Assembly: GCA_014529385.2 (NCBI GenBank)
Contig: CM043958.1
Location: 155,903,293 to 155,967,292 of the forward strand
DNA length: 64,000 nt
Source: Adiantum capillus-veneris
Taxonomy: Eukaryota > Streptophyta > Polypodiopsida > Polypodiales > Pteridaceae
Direction of reading: 5' to 3'
Shown here: positions 20,922 to 30,821 of the stretch, in pieces
Position numbering within the stretch: the stretch's first letter is position 1
Layout: every line of letters begins with the position of its first letter
Notes under the pieces: generated by a model
What the model was told of the DNA's origin: nothing
Database searches by the model: none
The model's input: the letters and a program-made list of their open reading frames with translations, nothing else
Position numbers and translations under genes: made by a program

Positions 20922-23900
20922 TGTTAGGTCCTCTTAACCCTTACTCTTGACAACATATTTAAGCCTTCGACTTTTCAAATACGATAGAGTAAATTTGAGC
21001 TATAGTCAAGCACCCTAGCTACCCACGAGACACTTTCAATTTTCACCATGGGAACCTGGCTATAACCAATGCAAAGCTACCCACGAGACACTTTCAATTT
21101 TCACCATGGGAACATTGATATAACCAATGCATGGAATATTAGTTTTATCTCAAGAAAAAAATGTATAAGAAAACAAAGAAAGAATAAGGATAAGGTGGAA
21201 AAAGTAACTTTTTGGAAAAGTAGCTTGTTGCATAAGCCACTTGTTGGAAAAGTAGCTTGTTGCATAAGCCACTTGTTGAAAAGTAGCTTGTTGCTTAAGT
21301 AGCTTGTTGAAGAAGCTTTGAGAAGGAAGAAAGGATATCAAGATATAAAAGTTAAGGGTCTTATCAAATTAAGCTCAAAAGGAGTCCTTCCCTACTCATT
21401 AAACACTTCTCTTCACATTTTTGAAAGTGCAAGCTTGATAGTTAGCTTTGAAAGCGAAAGCTAATCCTTCTTCACACACACCTCTCTCCTCAAGAGAAGT
21501 CATGTTCATAACCATAATCAAAATCACCATTACACTCTCCACCTTCCCTCTCCTAACCTTCAATATTTCCATAGCTTGAATATTCTTAATCTCTCTTTTT
21601 TTCATAGCCAAATTGGTGGTCTTCAAGGAAAGTTAAGTGAGAAAGAACCGGCTATGTCAACACACTTCATTGTTACTCTTCCAAAGCAAGGAGAAGACCC
21701 TATCATATACACACTAAGGTAAGGTTATCTTGTTATTTCTCATTCTTGAAAGAGATTTACTTTCATGCTTACTTAAATTCTTGCTTAAGGTCTTCAATTT
21801 TCATAAGCAATCCTTTTTTCTTAGGAGGAAGACATAACTTCTATGTTGGTTGTATATGTGCAAGGTTTTTTTTAGTAATACAAATTAGGTTAATACTTAA
21901 TTTTCTCAAGGGAAAGTTGAGTTTTTGAAGGTTAGTTTAGCATAATCAAAGGAAGTTGATTGAAAAATAGGATTTCCCAAATGGAAAGTTTTGAAACCAT
22001 AAACCTCTTCTAGCAACATAGTTAATCCTCTTCACGGTAGCAAAGATATGCCTAAATCCCTTCTTAATGAAGAATTAATTAATCATTCATACACTATTAC
22101 ATACGTATTTTACGATACACTAGCATGTCCACTCTTAAGAACTTCGCAATTTTTACATTACTACATCGAGACAAAACTTTAAACTTTTAAGAGATTCCTT
22201 GTTTTTTTAAGGTCTTGTTTGAGTAGAAGATTAAAAGAAAATAGGAATTGAGGGATTATAACTCAAGGAGCTTAATCTAAATTTAAACTAGGATTAAAAA
22301 ACTTTACCAAGAATATTCATGTGGATAGCCTTATCATAACATAGAGATTTAAGTGTGAACTTGTCTTCATGTTTGGAAAAAGGCCAGCACAGGTGTTTAC
22401 CTGTGGGATACAATGGGGGATGGTCCTTTTTTACTAAGACTGATAATCGTTGGTCTATGGTCTATGGTTTGAGCTTGGGTTCATTTACTACCCTAGAAAT
22501 GGGATTGTATGGGAGTGTGTCCTGGTCGACGAGTGAATGGGTCTGACAGATGCATCTGGATATCGGCCTAGTCCGGGTAGGCCTGATGCCGATGGAAAAA
22601 GAAGAAAGGAAAAAACGGATCCATGGAGGGATCATGATAAGGGAGGAGGATGTGATTTAATTGAGGAACTCTTCAAATTATTTGGAAAAAAGAAACATTG
22701 GAAAGGCTAGGAATCTAAATGTCACATCAGCCGGACCTTTGCTCTGCTTCTTGAGATGATTGATTTAAAAGAAACCTAAAGTAGATTATTTTTGAAGACT
22801 TTCCCACACAAGATGTGAGGGCCATGCCAGGGGACTACTGGTTGTACCATCTCCACATGGATACACCGTGATCTCTCACATCCCTCCCGCTTGAGATCGG
22901 CACCAAGACATGAGTCCTCCTGCTCTTCGATGCCAACTCAAGGGGGTGATAACATTCACTTTCTCTCATAAGGATCCCTTAGCCCCGAATCACCTTTGCT
23001 TACTGGTCCAACTTTCCAATTCAAAGTCATCAGACTAACTTTGAACTCAACCTTCCAAGGTTAGCTGGTGGGAGTTTTTTGATTCACCCTTGGTTCAAGG
23101 TTACTAACACTTTTTTCTCGATTATGACCGAGCACAGCCATCAGTGTGTTCCCCTAAGGTGAGTGTATTATATTCTACACAAATCCCTCGATCCCAAGTT
23201 TTTCTCCCGCTACGTAGATCAAAATCCCTTTTCTTCACTCTTGACTTAACTTCTAGGACAACATAACATTGGGTTCAACTTTCCGGCCAAACAAGTTAAC
23301 CCTCTGGAATCCTCCCACCCACCAAACCGTTTGATCAATGTACCTTTCCAAGGTAATACTATGATACTAGAAAACAGTATTCCAATCATGTCGAACCAAT
23401 AATACATTTCAAGCATTAAAAGATGCATGCAAATTGCTGCATATCCTTGCAAATGTACATTTATCAGGTCGTTCCCACCTTTTTTGCTTACAGAATATTT
23501 TTACGTCATTTTTTGCTTTAATATTAGTAAAATTGTCTAGTTATCTTTCAAGCAATCACATATACTCCTTCAAGCATATCCCTATCCTCGTCCCACGACT
23601 CGGGTATCCTCTCTCCTCTGCCACGTATGGAGGCGGTACCTTTACACCGATTCCAATTCTTATTTTTTTTTATCTTGTGTGGGAAAGGCCTCAAAGATAA
23701 TCTACTTTAGGTTTCTTTTAAATCAATAATCCCGAGAAGTGGAGCAAAGGTCCGGTCGATGAGGACAATTGCAGAATAGCCCATTTAGGTTCCTAGCCTT
23801 TCCAAGGTTCCTTTTTACCAAACAATTTGAAGAGTTCCTTAATTAAATCACATCCTCCTCCCTTATCTTGATCCCTTCATGGATCTTTTTTTTCCTTCCT

Positions 23901-25686
23901 TTTTCTTGTCTGCATCAGGCCTATCTGGACTAGGCCGATTTCTAGACGCATCCGCGGGTCCCATTCACCCAGTCGAGACACACTCCCATTTCAATCCCAT
24001 TTCTAGGGGAGTGAATGAACCTGAGCTCAAAACATAGACCAACAATTATTAGTCCTAGCCGAAAAGGACCATTTTCCATTGTATTCCACATGTAAACACA
24101 TACGTTGGCCTTTTCCAAGCATTTAAGACAAGGTTCACACTTAAATTTTCTATGTTATGCTAGGGCTATCCACGTCAATCTTCTCGATAAAGTTTCTTTT
24201 AATCCTAGTTTAAATTTGGATTAAGCTCCTTGAGTTATAATCCCTTAGTTCCTATTTTCTTTTAATTTTCTACTCAAACAAGACCTTAAGAAGACAAGGA
24301 ATCTCTTGGAAGCTTAAGGTTTTGTTTTGTCTCGACGTAAGTTTTAAGTTAACCCCAACTTTGACGAATCCCATTTTGGTCCATTTGCATCATTTGATAT
24401 CCATGGATCATCTCCATGGAAGCGACGGGAGTTTAATGCTCAAGCAACACGGTCACACCATCCGTGAGCTATCTCCTTGCTCCCCCCTTTGAATTTGCAA
24501 AACAAACTTGAAAGTAGACAAACTTGAAATGAACAATACATATGCTTTCTATAATGACTTTTCTTTGGTGTATCTATGCGTAGTACACACAAAACTTTGG
24601 AATGCACCAACTTGCAATCTTGAGACAAATAATCAGAGACTTTCTTTGAGTGCTTATGCAAGAGTGAACCCTTATATGCATAGTAGTGTTAAAAAAATTA
24701 CGAAGTTCCTAAGAGTGGGCATGCTAGTGTAGTGTAAAAAACGCATATAATAGTGTATGAATGATTAAAAAATTCTTCTTGAAGAAGGGATTTAGCATAC
24801 CTTTGCTACCGTGGAGAGGATTAATTAGATAGCTAGAAGAGGCTTATGGTTTTGGGATTTTCCAATTGATAAGAGGGAAGGAGAGGGAATGGCTTTATGG
24901 GGAATCCTCTTTTTTATTAACTTCCTTTGATTATGCTAATTAATCTTCAAAACATCAATTTTCTCTTGAGAAAATTAAGTATTAACTTAGTTTGTATTAC
25001 TAAACAAAACCTTTGCACATAGACAACCAACATAGAAGCTATGTCTTCCTCCTAAAGAAAAAAGGATTGCTTATGAAAAATGTGAGAACTTAAGCATGAA
25101 TCTAAGTAAGCATGAGAGTAAATATCTCTTCAAGAAAGAGAAATAACAAGATAACCTTACCTTAGTGTGTGTATATGGTAAGGTCTTGTCCTTGCTTTGA
25201 AAGAGTAACGACGAAGTGTGTTGGCGTAGCCGGCTCTTTCCCGCTTCACTTTGCTTGAAGACCACAAATTTGGCTATAAGTTACTTTTTTCATATCTTGA
25301 TATCCTTTTCCTTCTCAAAGCTTCTTCAACAAGTGGCTTATGCAACAAGCTACTTCACAACAAGTGGCTTATGCAGCAAGCTACGTTTCCAACAAGTTAC
25401 TTTTTTCACCTTATCCTTATTCTTTCTTTGTTTTCTTATGCAATTTTTCTTTTGAGATAAAACTAATATCCCATGCATTGGTTATATTCACGTTTCCATG
25501 GTGAAAACCAAAAGTGTCTCGTGGGTATCTTTGCATTGGTTATATCTACTTTCCCATGGTGAAAACCGAAAGTGTCTCGTGGATAGCTAGGATGCTTGAC
25601 TATAGATCAAATTTACTCAACTGTATTAAAAAATTCAACGGCTTAGATATATCGTCAAGAGTAAGGGCTAAGAGGAGGACCTTACA
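20922..25686. repeat. Giant foldback repeat, unit 1
   Basis: Ends TGTTAGGTCC and GGACCTTACA (TG...CA). The left arm (20922 to about 22815) and right arm (about 23665-25686) are inverted copies: 22082-22165 pairs with 24690-24765, 22590-22690 with 23815-23900, 22770-22812 with 23668-23725, and 21745-21790 with 25095-25135. The loop is about 850 bp. Inside the left arm is a 32 bp tandem motif (AAAAGTAGCTTGTTGCATAAGCCACTTG) at 21215-21310. No coding potential was seen. The right edge follows the 3' end of a gypsy element in two places (25687 and 50027), so it behaves like that family's LTR, with unusual internal symmetry. Confidence 0.8.
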
Positions 25687-26112
25687 ACTCCCCAACAAAA
25701 AGAAAGAGCTGTCCTCAGCTCGAAACAAATGAGGAAGGTGGTAAATCTTCATCCGCAAGTTACACTTTGCTAATTTAGCCTTCACTAGCTGGATCGTCTA
25801 TATAAGGTGTAATATATTTTTATTTCCTACAGTATTATTTTCTTTTTCTTTCACTTTTCTTTCTATCCCTTGTCAAAATTTATTAGGTTTGTCTCTTTGC
25901 TCATTATCTTACATTTATGGATGGGTAGCAAGAGCTAGTTTTATCTGTGGCCATTCCTCATCTGCAACATACAAGTGATTTCGTGAGGAGAGAATGATAT
26001 GGGTGTCTGCTATTTTCTCACTTGGGAACTTTAGTAGCTCAAACCAAATGATAGACGTTTCAAAGTATAGCAAGGGTGACCCTTTGGGGTTGGGATCACT
26101 TTTGTAATACAA
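25687..26112 (-). pseudogene. 3' terminal region of a gypsy element with accessory ORF remnant
   Basis: The minus frame 26112-25915 reads YYKSDPNPKGSPLLYFETS, IIWFELLKFPSEKIADTHI and EEWPQIKLALATHP. A homologous stretch at 49587-49790 (plus) keeps YYKSDPNPK, FETS, WFELLEFPSE and EWPHIKLALSTDP despite stops, which implies past coding constraint. Downstream text (FRAEDSSFFLLGS) precedes the repeat start in both. It sits between pol/chromodomain and 3' LTR. Function unknown. Confidence 0.5.
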
Positions 26113-26114
26113 GA

Positions 26115-26665
26115 TATAGGTGGGATCCTACAGCAAGAAGTCCCTCCCATAGCTTATGAATCACGACAAGTCAAGATTCATGGAAAAAATTATCCCACCC
26201 ATGACCTCGAATTACGAGCTGTGGTTCATGTCCTCAAAAAGTAGAGACACTACCTTTTAGGTTAGATGTTTGAGCTTGTTACTGACCACAAAAGTCTCAA
26301 GTGGATTTTCACCCAACAAGATCTCAATATGCGACAAAGGCGATGGGTTGAATTCCTACAAGAGTTCACTTTTAAGATCAAATTTAGACCAGGCAAGGAA
26401 AATCAAGCCGCAAATACTCTGAGCCGACGAGTAGTGGTACTTGCCATTATGCTAGTCCATTCAACTCTACCCGAGGAAGTTCAAAACACTCTCTAAACTG
26501 ATGAGCAATTTGGTCCGTTGATCCAAGAAATCCAAGCTTAAGTCTAGAAAAGATATTTTGAAGACTACTCTATTCAAGATGGACTCTTATTCTTCAGGAA
26601 TCAATTGTGCATACCTACATGCTTAAGGATGCAAATTCTAAAGAAAGCTCATGAAACTCCCCTTG
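26115..26665 (+). pseudogene. Gypsy G fragment: RNase H and integrase start
   Basis: [58 protein letters not shown], then VLAIMLVHSTLPEEVQN and YSIQDGLLFF, ending at ILKKAHETPL where LTR-B begins. Stops at about 26245, 26265, 26495 and 26540. Same family as F and J. The left end at about 26112 is joined tail-first to the gypsy 3' remnant on the other strand, a rearrangement junction. Confidence 0.85.
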
Positions 26666-26889
26666 TGTAAGCAGCAAGCTAACACAGATACCATTTTTCG
26701 GAGTTCTCATTGTAAAAACACTTATTATTTTGATAAATCGGGAATATCGTAACTCCTATTTTTTTTGGATAAACCATGTAATTGATGAGCCAGCGCTACA
26801 AAACTTCTAGATTGTATCAACCTATCATTACCCATCTTTGGTAGAACTCCCAGATTATTAGTTTTGACCACCAAAAACCTTGGATAAGG

Positions 26890-26896
26890 TATAAAA
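26890..26896 (+). promoter_or_regulatory. TATA box of LTR-B
   Basis: TATAAAA in AAGGTATAAAATCCAA, at the same LTR position as in LTR-A. Confidence 0.7.
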
Positions 26897-27238
26897 TCCA
26901 ATTTTTGTAAGTTATTATTAAGTTTTGGATAATGAAATACACAGTGTGAGCTAACGGCACTCACTCCTCTCCTTCTCGTGCTTCCTACTCCCTCCCCGGT
27001 TGTCAAATTGTGGTCGTGTTTGTTGCATGGCAACCACAGGTAAGAGCTCTACGCATTGAAGTAAACACATCACAATAATTCGTAGCTTTTAGCATCGCCG
27101 ACCCGCGGTCTAATTTTATCATAACTAGAAATTTACACTTCAAATTAAAAACTAAGTATAGGCAGTGTATAGGGGAATCATTGCTAAGCATTTAGATGCA
27201 TTCTATGTCAAAAACGACTAGGTCAACAATCCACTGCT

Positions 27239-27260
27239 GTTAATAATCACGATTTTGGCA
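27239..27260 (+). repeat. Degraded palindrome motif inside LTR-B
   Basis: GTTAATAATCACGATTTTGG, the equivalent of 18221 in LTR-A; the right arm is degenerate in both. Confidence 0.6.
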
Positions 27261-27590
27261 CTTGACCTAAAGTGGGGTTTGAGACCATAAGCATGTGTGC
27301 TTAGGTATTATAAACATGTCCTAGAAGTTTTGTTACGTTTGGATGTCATTTGATGCTGCAACGGATGTGATTTGTTTATCGATGAGCGATTGGCTTTTAG
27401 TGATTTCTATCACTTGAGTGTAGCATGAGTTATATGCGAGTTCTTAGTTGTTTTTTGAGAGATTGACACCCTCTTGTAGTCTCTATGCACTAGTCGAGTC
27501 ACCTTCATCCCATGGATTGACAATTTAATCGTGATTCTCGCTAATACTGCAATAAGATAGGATAATGAGGTTAGACAAGCGTCCCACATT

Positions 27591-27608
27591 TGGCGCCGCT
27601 GCCGGGGA
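27591..27608 (+). other. Element B primer-binding site
   Basis: TGGCGCCGCTGCCGGGGA, two bases after the LTR end and identical to the PBS of element D. It resembles the TGGCGCCGTTGCCGGGGA type known from Athila/Tat elements; the exact primer tRNA is not determined here. Confidence 0.88.
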
Positions 27609-28278
27609 TCAAAGAGACCTAAACTAGGGAAAAACACGAGGAATTTGTGAAGTTATCCTTTAACTTCATCTAGAATTGCCTAGAGTTCAGAAATTTCTTT
27701 TAGAAACCGCATAGCCTAAGATTGTCGTCTTTTGCTGTGTAGAGGTAGCTTGGAAGTAATAGTACTTGCTGGGTGCCTCTAGGATTGTAAAATTGTAGAA
27801 ATAGTTTAGGATTTTGAGGATGATTGAGAGACGAGACAAGTCTTGAGATCAATGCTCAAAAAATCATAAAAAATAAGAAAACGAGTTTTTGTGGAAACTT
27901 TCCACAACCCCATTGCATGAGAATCTAGGAGTAGGGTAAGTAGGATCCGAGGTGGATTTCAGAACATTGATCTCTGAAAGAATCATTGTGAGTTGTTATT
28001 GGAAGTTGCAGAATTTCACTTCTACGGCTAGAAATAGCACGAAAGGACTTCAGACCACTCAATCCGACTGGAGAGTAAGCTTAAAAGTTGTCTAAATCAG
28101 TGGGTAAGCTCAAGGACACTTCGAGGTAAAATTTCAAGAGTTGGCCAAACTCAAATTATTTAACTTTTCTTGACATTTTAGGCTAAATTAACTTTTGACT
28201 TGATTCATAGGCTAAAAATAGCTCATAAAAAGACTATCCATTGGAAATTTGTAAAAATTGGTTCATTTCAAGCTTGAA

Positions 28279-28300
28279 GTTAATAATCATGATTATTAAC
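28279..28300. repeat. Leader palindrome B1
   Basis: Perfect 22 bp palindrome, arm GTTAATAATCA; symmetry extends to 26 bp with flanking AA/TT. Confidence 0.9.
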
Positions 28301-28564
28301 TTTTAGCTCATATTTGACCAAGGTTCATACCATTGACTCATTGCATGTGTACTAACAACTTTTGTAAAGGCACAAAAGATTTGGATCACCAAACTGGCAA
28401 AAAACAAGGTAAAAACTAAAGTTTGTATTGACTTTCTGAATCTTGAGTGTAAATTGGGAAACAATTCGTCCAAACTTGTTGAAATTTGATGCATAGGCTT
28501 ATATTGATGTGACAAATATGTGTCCATGCTCAGTTGACCAAAAAGATGTAAAACGTTACCAGAA

Positions 28565-28586
28565 GTAAATAATCACAATTATTTAT
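28565..28586. repeat. Leader palindrome B2
   Basis: GTAAATAATCA / CAATTATTTAT, imperfect; 286 bp after B1. Confidence 0.8.
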
Positions 28587-28857
28587 ATCTGTCCCATTTT
28601 TCAACTTTTTTGATTAAGTTGGCATACCACTAGCTTTATCATGTTGTAATAAGCCCACAAACGAAATTTGGTAAGATTTGGATCATTGGATTGAAAATTG
28701 TGACCAAATTTGCAAAGTTAGTCTGCGAACAGAAAACTGATGGACCATTTGACCAAAACTCGCCAAACTTGATGAAATTTGGCTAGGGACCTTAAGTTGA
28801 AGTGCTTAACAGATCTCTGTCAAAGTTGGGACAAATTTTTTGAAAAATACAGCTAGA

Positions 28858-28879
28858 GTAAATAATCGTGATTATTTAC
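28858..28879. repeat. Leader palindrome B3
   Basis: GTAAATAATCG / TGATTATTTAC, one central mismatch; 293 bp after B2. Confidence 0.88.
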
Positions 28880-29137
28880 ATTTGCTTCAAAACTTGGAAA
28901 TTTTGCAAATTTGAGTATACCACAAGGTCAAGCATATCAAGTAGACCCCACAAATCAATTTTGGTGAAATTTGGATCACAAAAGTGAGACTTAAGCCAGA
29001 TTCTTGAAATTAGAGCGGACACAAAACAATTGGCAAACTTGAACAGATTTTGTCCAAACTTGTTGAAACTTGTCCAGGGACTTTAACAGGTTATATACTT
29101 GCCAAACCAAGCCTAAAAGTGCAAAAAAATGACAAAA

Positions 29138-29159
29138 GTAAATAATTGTGATTATTTAC
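29138..29159. repeat. Leader palindrome B4
   Basis: GTAAATAATTG / TGATTATTTAC, near-perfect; 280 bp after B3. Confidence 0.85.
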
Positions 29160-29567
29160 TACTGCTACACAGGAACACCAGTTTTGACTTTTGAACTTGT
29201 ACAGTGTTAGACCAACATAATACAAAGCCACCAGGAAATTTTGGGTTCAGCCACATTCAAATTGGTACATGTTCACTCAATTCCCAAGATGCACATTAAT
29301 CCTTTGATTTTTAGCCAAAGTCGAATCTGAAAGTCATTTGCTGACTCCCATAGCTTGATTTGAAGTGATACACACAGACCAATCATAATAGTTAGCAAAA
29401 ATTAGACAGTCTTTGTGAAGGAATAGCTAACTTTATCAAATTTATACAGGAATCAGGTTGCAGACAAGGAATCGGTAGCTTGACAGAAAGTTGCAATTGA
29501 ATCAAGTGGAAATTGACAACAACTCAATCCAAAGGTAAGTACTCTATCAATAGCTTCACAAGTCTTT

Positions 29568-29839
29568 ATGAACCTTAGATCTGGTCGTGTACTAGGAAAT
29601 CAGGGCATACTCGGAGAAACCTCCAGTAGAGTATCCATCAAAGAAAGCGTGAATCAAGGCAATTCCTTGCACACTATTCTTGAAGAAGTCTCAGCCACTT
29701 TTTCAGATTCTATATCTAAAATGTCTTCTTACTCGACTCACTCGGAAACCGGAACGACAATGCGCTATAAGCATATACTCTCTTTTTATAACACTAATCT
29801 CCATGGAGCTCAGGTTTACCTGGATCCTAACAAGGAGTA
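29568..29839 (+). CDS. Element B gag-like protein, N-terminal 90 residues
   Basis: ATG at 29568; begins MNLRSGRVLGNQG. MxLRSGR starts are common in plant gypsy gag proteins, and element D's ORF also begins MNLRSGR. Later residues (MRYKHILSFYNTNLHGAQVY) align loosely with D (MKLLFIKYQYDNEQGAKIY), which supports orthology. The true B frame ends where LTR-C was inserted at 29840; the apparent continuation to 29981 is antisense LTR-C. A strong splice donor-like GTAAGT lies at 29534-29539, 29 bp before the ATG. Confidence 0.75.
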
Positions 29840-30769
29840 TGTTGGACGGATACGCCGCGACGGACGTCAGCACAGCGAGAACTCACCTAACAAGATTTGT
29901 CAGCTAAGGACAAAGCTCGACCTACAGGCGCGTGGAAGCAAGCATAAGGTGTCAACCTACCCTCGACGGACTCCTAACTAATTCCTACAGAGGTCTCTAC
30001 CCAATGTCTAAGTCACAACCTTCAAGAGTGCATAAGAGGAAACTTTCTACAACGCTTTCTAGAGCTGAACACCCATCGAACAATCTCGAAACACCACAGA
30101 ACTTGAAGGAGACCCTACTAACACCAATAGGTCACTCTCCCTAAGATCTATGAACCAAAACCCCAACCCAAAACACCCGGTGCAAAATCACGTAGGATGT
30201 CTAGCCGAAATTTTCAAGTCTTCATTTCCAAAATCTAAAGTGCCTAATGTGTAGCTCTACTCAATGTGAATGCGTGGATATGTTGCAATGCAAAATCGGA
30301 CAACGTATGCTCACCGAATCACCAGATGAAGCTCCTAGATGGAGCTTGCAAAACCGGACCGTACGCACGCAATGTAGGTATCGGCACGTAGCTCTCATCG
30401 GGGGCGACACACTGCACTTCTCCGCACTCGATTCCGACCACCGGTGCACACGTAGCATCAAGATGAAGCTCACACTCTCTCTCGTACACAGTACGCTTAC
30501 TCACAGACTTCAAAACTTTTAAAAATGACAAAAGGTCCTTTGTTAAGGTCAAAAAGTGGTATATATACCTTACAATTCTCAAACCCTAAAGTTCCAAATC
30601 AACCATCTACTCAATCTAACTACTATCAAAACTGGGATACGATGTGGAAACTTCTGTAAGCCCCAAATTTACAAGGTGAAATGTCGAGTTTTCTCAATAA
30701 ATGAATAATTACAAAAAATGATAATCTGTCGAGTAGTCAGTTTTCGTAGGGTGTGTCCAGCTTCTAACA
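29840..30769 (-). repeat. LTR-C (3' LTR of element C)
   Basis: 930 bp; on the minus strand begins TGTTAGAAGCTGGACAC and ends CGGCGTATCCGTCCAACA. LTR-D ends CGGCGTAACCGCCTTAACA. Apparent ORFs inside (30319-30582 minus, 29932-30144 plus) are not supported. Confidence 0.88.
30560..30567 (-). promoter_or_regulatory. TATA box of LTR-C
   Basis: TATATATA in AAGGTATATATACCAC on the minus strand, equivalent to the TATA boxes of LTR-A, B and D. Confidence 0.65.
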
Positions 30770-30785
30770 CTCCCCCCCTCCTTGC
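30770..30785 (-). other. Element C polypurine tract
   Basis: AAGGAGGGGGGGAG on the minus strand, directly before TGTTAG of LTR-C. Confidence 0.85.
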
Positions 30786-30821
30786 TCATGTCATCCCCGA
30801 CATGGCTGTTGAGTTGCTTCT

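Larger units (their letters stand above)
26666..27588 (+). repeat. LTR-B (5' LTR of element B)
   Basis: 923 bp, begins TGTAAGCAGCAAGC and ends GTCCCACA. Collinear with LTR-A. Followed by the two-base spacer TT and the PBS. Confidence 0.9.
28279..29430 (+). repeat. Degenerate tandem repeat of about 287 bp in the leader of B
   Basis: Palindrome starts at 28279, 28565, 28858 and 29138 (intervals 286, 293, 280). Text between them is related but diverged: each interval carries an AAATTTGGATCA-like block and a CAAACTTGTTGAAA-like block in the same order. The palindrome is the best conserved part of each unit. Confidence 0.7.
26666..29839 (+). mobile_element. LTR element B (palindrome-leader group), 5' portion
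   Basis: 5' LTR, PBS, 1.9 kb leader with four palindromes, and the first 272 bp of a gag-like ORF. Element C is inserted (LTR-C edge at 29840) and the rest of B is not found in the window. The probable target sequence next to LTR-C is GAGTA (29835-29839). Confidence 0.85.

Noticed and set aside
28279-29159. Evenly spaced palindromic repeats as a CRISPR-like array
   Set aside because: Spacing of 280-294 bp is far too long, the units between are related to each other, and the setting is a plant LTR-element leader; no cas-like genes are present.
29840-30144. Continuation of the element B gag frame and the 70-codon ORF at 29932
   Set aside because: This sequence is LTR-C in reverse orientation, matching the end of LTR-D; the frames are accidental.
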